A DNA stretch of 64,000 bases from Athripsodes cinereus (taxonomy: Eukaryota > Arthropoda > Insecta > Trichoptera > Leptoceridae), in NCBI GenBank assembly GCA_947579605.1, contig OX388311.1, positions 31,808,951 through 31,872,950 of the forward strand. The letters are read 5' to 3'. Shown piece by piece: positions 56,059 through 64,000 of the stretch. Both the position numbers and the translations under genes were made by a program. The notes under the pieces were generated by a model. That model ran no database searches. It was not told the DNA's origin and saw nothing but the letters and a program-made list of their open reading frames with translations. Position 1 is the first letter of the stretch, and the number at the start of each line of letters is the position of its first letter.

Positions 56059-56667
56059 ATTAGATCAGAACTATGCTATCTCCAGATTTACAGGTTTGGA
56101 GGTATCGATTGCCTCAATATGTAGGATATATATAGCACAATTTATCGAGGTTACCAGCCAGCAGGGTTACTCTTGACAAAACTAAACACGATCTTAATCT
56201 AGTCTTGATCTTGATCATACGACGCACGAAGGGACTATGGTCAAAAACACCGCGCTACCGCTAACACGCGATCGGTTTGCGTGTATTTTTGGCCAATAGT
56301 CACTTCGTGCGTCGTATGATCAAGAACAAGACTAGATTAATATCGTGTTTAGTTTTGTCAAGAGTAGCCCTGCAGAAGCTAAGAGAAAGACAAAAGCACA
56401 GGACACGCGAAACTACATGTATGGATTACAATTACAAGGATTCACTCGACAGAACCAAGCGGCGAAATAAAACAAGAAAGGCAGAGCCCAGGACAGACAG
56501 ACTAATAAGTGCCCAAGAAGGATAAGACGCAAATTTATACACAATTGTACAAACAAAATAGGCGACAGAATAGACGATAATCTCTTGATGAGACGTAATA
56601 TTGTGTTAACATTTGCATCAATATCTCCAAAATGGTAAATTTAGAGTTAGCATAGTTCTGATCTAAT
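56059..56667. repeat. Foldback element with nested inverted repeats
   Basis: Outer arms 56059-56078 (ATTAGATCAGAACTATGCTA) and 56648-56667 are exact reverse complements. Inner arms 56161-56250 and 56281-56373 form a long imperfect palindrome (GACAAAACTAAACACGAT, CATACGACGCACGAAG). The sequence between right inner and outer arms (56374-56647) has no partner on the left. No transposase recognised. Confidence 0.75.
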
Positions 56668-57544
56668 TACACGTTAGGTGTCATACACAGAAGGAGAGGC
56701 GGAGGAAAGAATAATACTAATCCATAAATTATTTTTACACTTGCATAGGTAGTATAATAGGAAACATGTGAAGTTCATTCATGGAATTGAACACACAATC
56801 ATAATTTATTAATATATCATAATAATATTAGGCATGTTGTTGTATTAAAACAATAAAAACTGAAGTCTTCCAATTATTATAATGAAATTATTAGTGTGTA
56901 GGTAGTCGTTAATAAAGCTAGCTATTAATTAATTAATTGAATCATTTAATTAAAAAGTTATTTATATCAGTGTTGGTATCAGGATAGAATAGTAGGTACA
57001 CATTAATTACAGTAGACATTTATATAATACATAGTAGGTATATTGAAAACATAATATTCATATTGAAACATGATGTTAATTACATAAATAATAATCTTAT
57101 GTACTGTGCCCACTGATTAATGTGATAAATTGCGAGATGATAAAAATGTCACAACAAATTATTTCTTAAGGAAGTCTAGGAATATAAAATAATATTAATT
57201 AATTACGAGAAATAATACAAAAAACATACATATATCGTTTAGTTTGAAGTAATTCATTACAAAATTCAATATAGTTATATATGTATTCAAGATGTAAAAT
57301 AATAATAATGATAAAAATAAACCATCCAGAGTTTTACATGAGGAGTAGGTATATAAAAAATCATATATTGTGGATTATTTTTGAAAATATTGTAGACAGC
57401 ACAATATATTTTTTTTAATTTTATTTATTCAGTAAGGATCAGACAGATGAAACAATTAGTATAAACATTAAAAGACAACAATGAGCAAATCAATTAAGAT
57501 CCCCTTCTTACCAATCTAATAAACATAAATTTGAGACTTGATAA

Positions 57545-57725
57545 ATGATAAAACACATAAAAATGTAAAAAAATGTGAAAATGTAAAAAATGTGTAAAAT
57601 TTGTGAAAGTTAAAAAAAGTGTAAAAAATGTAAATAAATGTAAAAAATGATAAAAATGTATAAAATGCAACATATGTAAAAAAGCAAATAAATGAAAAAA
57701 ATATAAAAACACATAAAATACACAA
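57545..57725. repeat. Degenerate (AAAAATGT)n minisatellite
   Basis: Repeated AAAAATGTAAAAAATG-type words for about 180 bp. Reverse-strand frames rich in F, Y, H and L are translations of it. Confidence 0.85.
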
Positions 57726-57964
57726 CCCACAAAAGTGATATGGTAGTTAGGCATTGGCATATATAGCCACGCTCACAGTGATTACTGAAGTTATTGAGGC
57801 AAAGTTCATTCAATTATTTGGAATGATGTTACATACGCACGAGATAAACCATAACAAACTCACTGACTTCACATACGATACGATGTGGAATAATATTATT
57901 ATTATATTAATATACACTGCCTGATTAGACAAATTGCTCAAACTACACATATAAAAAAATATAA

Positions 57965-58055
57965 TAATAATAATAACACTTTATTGATCAAAAAAAAAAA
58001 ATCATGAGCAATTGGCGAGCTTATTGCCTGGAGGCAATATCTTCCAGCTAACCAA
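57965..58055 (-). mobile_element. LINE-G 3' tail (58.0 kb)
   Basis: Minus strand: TTGGTTAGCTGGAAGATATT, GGCAATAAGCTCGCCAATTG, ATCAATAAAGTGTTATTATT. Same family as 41022 and 59725. Confidence 0.6.
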
Positions 58056-58186
58056 AATAATGTGTGATACTATGTTGACAATGTGTAATTAATACTAAAT
58101 GTGAACAGTTAATACTAAATTTAATTATAACTAATTACATTCTTAGTCCCAAGTAGAACATTACATATGTCATGTTTCCTCTAATA

Positions 58187-58448
58187 TTATTATTATTTTT
58201 ATTATTATACCATCACGGCATATCCCACAAGTGGGGTAGCCAGCAGACCAGCTGCGTATAAAACATGCAAGCTGTCTTCTCCGTGCCAATATAAAATCAA
58301 GACATTCAGGATGGGTGGCAAACCTCATCGCCGAATTTAAGATGTAAAATGTCTTTATTTTTTCGAACACCTGCCTTTTACAGGACACTCGAAAACTTAA
58401 AGAGAAGAGTGGGAGACCAATTCTTTACCGGGTGCTCCACGGGATATA
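58187..58448 (-). mobile_element. SINE-2, most complete copy
   Basis: 262 bp between direct repeats CCTCTAATA (58178-58186, 58449-58457). Minus strand from TATCCCGTGGAGCACCCGGT, AAGAATTGGTCTCCCACTCT, TGTCCTGTAAAAGGCAGGTG (with a B-box-like GGTGTTCGA), through the shared centre to the hairpin CCCAC-TT-GTGGG, GATATGCCGTGATGGTATA and a TAATAA tail. This copy and the 54.7-kb copy share the same 5' end, which argues for a defined SINE rather than random LINE truncation. A 72-codon frame covers it but is not conserved in frame across copies. Confidence 0.9.
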
Positions 58449-58690
58449 CCCTCTAATAAATACTATAAAATGAAGGATAAAGGCACGGGGAGGAACTTTT
58501 TAGGATAAGTCTATGGATTTTAGGTTATTCTTAAATATAATTTGTAACTAATGTATAAAGTCATCTTTAGAATCATCAACAAATGAAAGTGTGCATAATT
58601 ATAATTCAAGAAAAAATCATTTTTAAAATGAAACCAGTAGGTATAATATACTATATTATAGTCATTCCACTATTGACTTTATTTATTTTT

Positions 58691-58728
58691 GTGAGCCGGC
58701 TTTCAAGAGCTTCCGCTCTCATCGTCGA
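58691..58728 (-). ncRNA. Decayed hammerhead motif (minus strand)
   Basis: Minus strand: CGACGA where CTGATGA is expected (C3/U4 lost), extra T, stem II GAGAGC/GCTCTT with loop GGAA, GAAA, palindromic helix III AGCCGGCT, then the cleavage-type C. Stem II and helix III are intact; the CUGA box is mutated. Confidence 0.4.
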
Positions 58729-59724
58729 TAAATTGAACTTTGCAAGAAAAAAATAATTTTAGTTGCAGTACTGCTAGAACTAACAAGAAAAGATTAGTTT
58801 TTTGCACACAGCAATTATGATACACAATGAACTCCGGAAGAGTATTACAATATGTATAAATTATGTTCACACCACTGTATGAGGATGAATATTGTACAAA
58901 TTTTACCAAAAAAGACTATATTTATTTTTTTGTATTATACTATTTCTCGTAACTAAATAATCAAGATATCAATATTATGAAGCCAGATTTTTCCTTAAAA
59001 TAATATTATTTTTCGCAAGAATTATAAGTAGGTTCATATTTGGTTTGCAATAGGTATAATAATACGAGGTAAAGTTGCACGTGTAACGAATAGTAACAAT
59101 ATTGGTTTTAGTTCAAAACACAGGAACACCTAATCAAGTGATACTTCTAGATAGACAATAAAATATATTGTATAGAGTGTAAACTGTAGAGGTAAGACAT
59201 GTTTATAATTTATGATTCGAACTATCACTCTCTATAGGTATGTAGGTAAAGTAATCTACATTGCTAATGTCATAATATATTAATTCATTGTTGAATGTCA
59301 TAACGATTGTTACAGATATAAAATATAATAATAATGGCCAATGCATTGTTTACGAAAACGCTGTTCAAGGAAAAAAGTACATGAGCTATTTTTTACACGA
59401 GCAAACTAAATCATAAAATAAAAGTAATGATACTATAAATAATAATAGGTAGAATGGACTACTTGTTGAGTAGTTTTCTATGATAAGCTCACACACAGGT
59501 GCATTTGAAAAGCAAACTTCTGTAAATAATGATGATGAATGATTTGTGCGACACGGTATGTCGGAGTATCCATCCTAGATATGGTATTTCACACTGATAC
59601 TCCTTGAAAAAATAGCTTCTATTAAATAAACTGTTTGAGATACAGAGAGACGAATTTCTGATAGATTTATAACTGTTGATATGTATGTGTTTAGGTGTAG
59701 GTATATGTTTTATTTATTTATTTT

Positions 59725-59845
59725 AATAACCGGGTAAGTTGGAAGACATCGCATTTTAGCGATAAACTTGCCTTCTGTTCATTGAATTGTATAATTGACA
59801 TTTTTATGATACCTACTTTGTTTTGATATGTAATATTGTAACCAA
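59725..59845 (+). mobile_element. LINE-G 3' tail (59.7 kb)
   Basis: AAGTTGGAAGACATCGCATT, GCGATAAACTTGCCTTCTGT and an (AATA)n tail. Third copy of the family. The 33-bp stretch TGATACCTACTTTGTTTTGA...TTGT (59807-59839) is repeated exactly at 60182-60214. Confidence 0.6.
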
Positions 59846-60122
59846 TAAATAAATAAATAAAACTATTAGTTAAAGTAAAGTACATAATTATACAATTATT
59901 CCATATGTAATGGAATAAATTATACAAATGTGCATACAAACTACCAAAAAAGCGCAAAAACGGAATATTGGACTGATCAAAAATGATTATCATTGTTAAA
60001 AAGAACATCAACGGACAATATTTGAAGTCCTGCTATAATACTTGTTTAGAGCAATTTGGCAATCAAGTAATAAGTAGGTATTATTTAAATGGTTCTCTTA
60101 AGAATTTATTAATAAAATTTAT

Positions 60123-60178
60123 TGAGTTCGTCGGTAGCCTGGAGGTATATCTTTAAAAAAAAAAAAAAATCTCCGCTT
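60123..60178 (+). mobile_element. SINE-1 head fused to tail (deleted copy)
   Basis: GAGTTCGTCGGTAGCCTGGA then GGTATATCTTTAAAAAAA: the first 27 or so bases of SINE-1 joined directly to its poly-A-like tail. The B box and centre are missing. Confidence 0.75.
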
Positions 60179-60214
60179 TTCTGATACCTACTTTGTTTTG
60201 ATATGTAATATTGT

Positions 60215-61924
60215 TCACGTTGAACAGAAGAGAATGTTCGAAACAGTTAACTACAAATATGAAAAACGGCATATAACCTTAAAGTTTTTTGTGTCTTTTA
60301 TTGTTTTACAATAACAGTAATTTCAAATACATAAGTGTGTACATACTAACTTAGATTTAATTTAATCATTGATTTTCTACTGTTTACAAAATTTTTCCTT
60401 TCATACCAGTGGCTTACTGACTGAGGAAATTGCAAAAAAAATCATTACACTATAATATAATAATATTTGTCCACTAAACAATAATACCTATATACTGTTA
60501 TTTTTGTTTTATTAGTGAATAAATAAATAAAAAAAATACTTATAAATTCAGGAAAAAAATACAAAGGTTTCAATTAAAAAACAGCAAACAAGGAAAACTT
60601 TGAATATCTACATGTTCTGTTAGATTTGATATAAAATTGAAATGCACTTACCTACCAACTAAATATGTTGAAAGATATAATATAAGAGTGGAGAAAATTA
60701 AATGAAAAAGTCAAAAGGTCGGGGTCGAAACAGTTGATCCTTACATTTAGCCTCTCCAGACAACTATGGTGGCTTTAAACAGCAAACAACATTATAAGTA
60801 CTAGAGCATTTTGATGGAAAATCGCGACTAGCAACAAGAGTTGTGAGGCAAAACGTTTATGTATGACACAGCAAAGGATGAATTAATTTTCTTCCCTTTT
60901 CACACTTAACATTCTAAATCGGAGACCGGCCGGCGATCAAGACGTTCATTTCACACTCCGCGATTAAAAACCAAGGGAACATTATTTATGTTTCCTTACA
61001 TAATACAACATGCGAAATCATGGAAACTGGCATATTTGGCTATTAGCTACAAGAAATGATAGTCGACAATTAAGTGTGAAAGCACCTATACAAATATTAT
61101 TGAAATTGCTTGATTAATTAAATATCTGACACAAACCTAACATTGTGAGATGTGCCTTAAGAGGCGGTGATGAGTGGTAGGTAATTCGTCAGATATAATT
61201 TGTTGTGACAAGGGCTGGGGCCGCTGGGGGGGTGTCATGAAGTGAGCAGAGAGTAGAGTGTACAGTCAAGGGAGGTGACACATGACGTGACAGCTACTCA
61301 ACTAGGTAGAAGATGATCTATGTAGGTACACTCACTGCTATTCTTTCTGTTTTGTGACACGTTACTCACAATCACAGATTAGCGTTGATCCAAATTAATT
61401 TAAGGCTAAAATTATTCCCTGATATTAATTGTCTTTGGCGCACTGTGACAATATAACAACAGCTGCCATTTATGTATGGTTAAGAAAATGACGTGACAAG
61501 TCAGATCTAAAAATGCATTATTTTTCGAGTAGGTACGCATGTTGGCGTCTCTCATATCTCCTGCCTTCCATCAGTGCACTTCACGCATTAATTGGATTGC
61601 TTCTAGTTCATACAAATTTGTATTGTAGTTTGTGTTATTATAATAAAGCTTAAAATTAGGTGATTTTTTTGTAACTGGAATTATTACGTCAGTTTAATCA
61701 ATTTTTATAACAGCCATAAATGCAGCAGAAATCATATACAATAGTCGATGATCAAATTAAGCGCCATGAAAAATATTATTTAGGATTTACACTACAATGC
61801 CTTTATGGGATGCCAAAGTAAAAAAAAAAGTGTGGGTAGGTTTAAGGATAGTTATAAACACTCTGGTGAACACATTGTAAATCGTCACATGGTTGATACA
61901 TATATGATTATTGTTTTACCTTAC
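60215..61924. other. A+T-rich sequence, no gene recognised
   Basis: Nothing recognised. A short GC-rich stretch (GGGCTGGGGCCGCTGGGGGG) lies near 61213. Confidence 0.45.
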
Positions 61925-61981
61925 AGTTGATAATGTATAAATGACCCTAAGATTGAGTCATACTGCTTGTTTGACACATAC
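61925..61981 (-). CDS. Candidate 57-nt internal exon
   Basis: Minus strand: acceptor GTTTTGTTTCAG directly before 61981 and donor GTAAGG directly after 61925. The 57-nt insert is a multiple of three and open in one frame: YVSNKQYDSILGSFIHYQ (entering at phase 1). The acceptor with its T-rich tract is good. The protein is not recognised. Short exons of this type arise by chance in A+T-rich DNA, so confidence is low. Confidence 0.25.
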
Positions 61982-62239
61982 CTGAAACAAAACAAATAAC
62001 AATAATGTAGTCAACATTTCATATACAAATAAACAAATGTACTTAATTTTGTACTTGGTGGAAGTTCATGTTAAATCAATGAAAAAATCTCTTATATTTA
62101 TTTATAGTATTGCTACAAAGTAGTAGAAATTCATAAATGGATAAATTGAAACAGTCACTTCGTTGCACTATAGAGACGTCTATCGATCTTTGCGTTGTTT
62201 AATATGTACTAGAATTTTATTATATCAATAAATGATTAT

Positions 62240-62300
62240 TATTATACCATCACGCTATGACCCACAAGTGGGGTAGCCAGGCTGCATGTAATAATCATAC
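62240..62300 (-). mobile_element. SINE-2 3' fragment (62.2 kb)
   Basis: TTATTATACCATCACGCTAT then GACCCACAAGTGGGGTAGCC is the SINE-2 terminal block and hairpin on the minus strand. Only about 60 bp remain. Confidence 0.8.
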
Positions 62301-62605
62301 TAATACAACAAATACTAAAATTGAAAATATTTCATTCGATACATTAAATTATTCCTGCACTAAATTTATCCAATATCCAACAAAAGTTAGAGTAATATAA
62401 ATTAGTGAAGAAGAGTAATTTCCGCAAGCGCATTGTTGCACGTAGTATATACAATATGTACCTACGCAGAGTAGGTATAAGCATATGATTATTATTTGGA
62501 CAAAGCATTTTCCTCAGGGTGACATTATCATACCAAGAAGAGAACTAAATAAAACATAATCTCATTAATTGTATCGGCATTTACTTTGTAACACTTCATT
62601 TTAAA

Positions 62606-62784
62606 TTAACAAATAAAATAAAATAAATATTTATTATTTTGTTTTGTGTTACTGTACTAAGTAAATAGTATAGATCAGCACCTGATGATGCGAACTCGGA
62701 GTCCGCGAAACCGGTCGTGCGTTAGTCATACTCAACAGTAACACAAAACAAAATAATAAATATTTATTTTATTTTATTTGTTAA
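62606..62784. repeat. Perfect 50-bp inverted repeat around ribozyme motif
   Basis: 62606-62655 and 62735-62784 are exact reverse complements (TTAACAAATAAAATAAAATA...GTGTTACTGT). The 79-nt spacer holds the hammerhead motif at 62678-62720. Confidence 0.95.
62678..62720 (+). ncRNA. Hammerhead ribozyme motif (copy 2)
   Basis: Stem I GCAC (62678-62681) pairs with GTGC (62717-62720). The core is CTGATGA (62682-62688), an extra T (62689), stem II GCG-A-ACT/AGT-C-CGC with loop CGG (62690-62706), GAAA (62707-62710), palindromic helix III ACCGGT (62710-62715) and cleavage base C62716 (a GUC triplet, the classical site). Every core nucleotide is present. Stem II has one A-C mismatch. The sequence differs from copy 1 in all stems but keeps pairing, which is strong evidence for a real fold. 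The extra T before stem II is shared by all motifs in the window. Known: minimal hammerheads with weak helix III are found in Penelope-like retroelements. No RT is seen here. Confidence 0.7.
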
Positions 62785-64000
62785 AACATAATCTGACTGT
62801 TTGTATCCCTGTTTAAGATGTAAATAAATAAATAAATATAGTACAACAAGTTCTTATTGTTATTATTAGCAATGTATACATCTACACATTGCATCGGCAG
62901 TAAGATAGTAACATGGGCCACTAAAGGAATGTAACGTTTTCCTAACCAACTATGTATAAGTATGTTTAATAATTATACAATGAAGTACAAAATAATAGCA
63001 TCATTCTCAACTCATACTAAGTACTAAGTAAATAGCTTGTGTTGAACGCGATTAATAAATATGTCACTTTCATAGACGTAATAAAAAGGTTTTACTTGAT
63101 AAAAATTAATGATAGTTGAAATTATATATTATATTTTTTTAAAGATTTTGAATAACTTTGCCAAGTGATCCGTAATGTTGGGGTCAGTCATCCTATAATC
63201 TGAATATTAACTAACTAGGTTTATATCACACGAAGCATCTAGCAGACTTTAGTAGTACGCTTATCCACACATAAATATTTTAGCTCGTTCGCATATATGT
63301 ATATTATTACGTCCTTAATGAACATAACTTCGTTATTAGAAAAGAAAGAGATAAAATAATACACACTATACGAGGTTTCATCCTCTGGGCAAGCTTTAGG
63401 CAAAAAACATTTCAAATATTTTATTTATCGACAGAGATATTATTGTTATCAGATTTGTATGGAAATTATTTTTATTTATAGTATAGAACTACCAAAAGTA
63501 TTTGAAGCATGGTGTTACCATTTAACCATCTCAAATTTTCGCCAGTTCTAAAGAAAGTACCTACTTATGCTAATTTGTTAATTTGATCATTATTTCCTGA
63601 GAGACGCCGGAATAAAACCACTCCAGTATAATATATGACAACAGTGTTATTTCCATACAAATGATGCGTGTGAACTCCCCAAAGAACCCGACTCCTATCA
63701 CGTACACCAACACTTACTATGCATACGCAGGCCATAGGATCTTATAAAAATGGGTACATAGGTAATATTATGTAAAAAAATCACATCGAATACAATTATT
63801 ATTTTACAGCATATTTAATAACTTGCGTCACACACCAACCAATTAACATATTTGTCTCTCTGATTATTGTAATATACCCACAGACACGTGTGCCTAATCA
63901 TCACATTACACATAATGAATGAGTCCACTGCCCTAAACTTTTCCTATAGTGATCATCTACTGCTCATGTTGTTTATGTACCTACCTACTGATAAAGAAAT
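62785..64000. other. A+T-rich sequence to window end
   Basis: No gene or defined repeat recognised, apart from AAAT and TAC simple repeats. Confidence 0.5.

Noticed and set aside
57494..57813. Reverse-strand frames rich in F, Y, H and L that resemble membrane proteins
   Set aside because: They come from the (AAAAATGT)n repeat; overlapping frames give the same kind of composition.

Overview
The window reads as A+T-rich arthropod nuclear DNA, probably insect and perhaps hemipteran. The evidence is short exon-like islands with GT/AG splice signals, arthropod-type transposons (a mellifera-like mariner, a copia remnant, hAT MITEs) and many 'gtaggtacctac'-like simple repeats. The species cannot be named. 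No complete host gene is visible. The sequence behaves like intron or intergenic DNA filled with transposable-element debris; three short exon candidates are reported with low confidence. Family names (LINE-A to G, SINE-1, SINE-2) are local labels used only here.

Layout. 0-5 kb: a hammerhead-ribozyme-like motif (272-311), a 145-bp satellite array (1838-2910) split by a tRNA-derived SINE-1, a second SINE-1 and a LINE 3' end. 5-16 kb: LINE-B/C 3' ends, SINE-2 copies and a foldback MITE pair. 16.6-18.1 kb: a 5'-truncated copia element with its 3' LTR. 19-21 kb: a diverged tandem duplication and a TIR element. 24.4-33 kb: a three-layer nest, SINE-1 interrupted by LINE-A, whose tail is interrupted by an 8,255-bp LTR element with two 705-bp LTRs that look identical. 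That element has only a broken short gag and long internal minisatellites, and no pol. 36-44 kb: an inverted repeat with hammerhead-like remnants, a Jockey-like LINE, a dead mariner, a long dispersed element carrying LINE-A, several LINE-B ends, and a SINE-2 split by a 1.24-kb hAT element. 48-54 kb: three small hAT MITEs and a candidate promoter/first exon. 54-63 kb: SINE-2 copies with target-site duplications, foldbacks and a second, well-formed hammerhead motif between 50-bp perfect inverted repeats (62678-62720).

The most interesting signals are: (1) two independent sequences matching every core position of a hammerhead ribozyme, with compensated stem I, stem II and palindromic helix III and the same extra U after CUGAUGA, plus decayed relatives; (2) a very young non-autonomous LTR element kept mobile without pol; (3) a terminal hairpin shared by a LINE and a SINE family, with loop and stem changes that keep pairing; (4) templated inverted duplications inside two different LINE copies.
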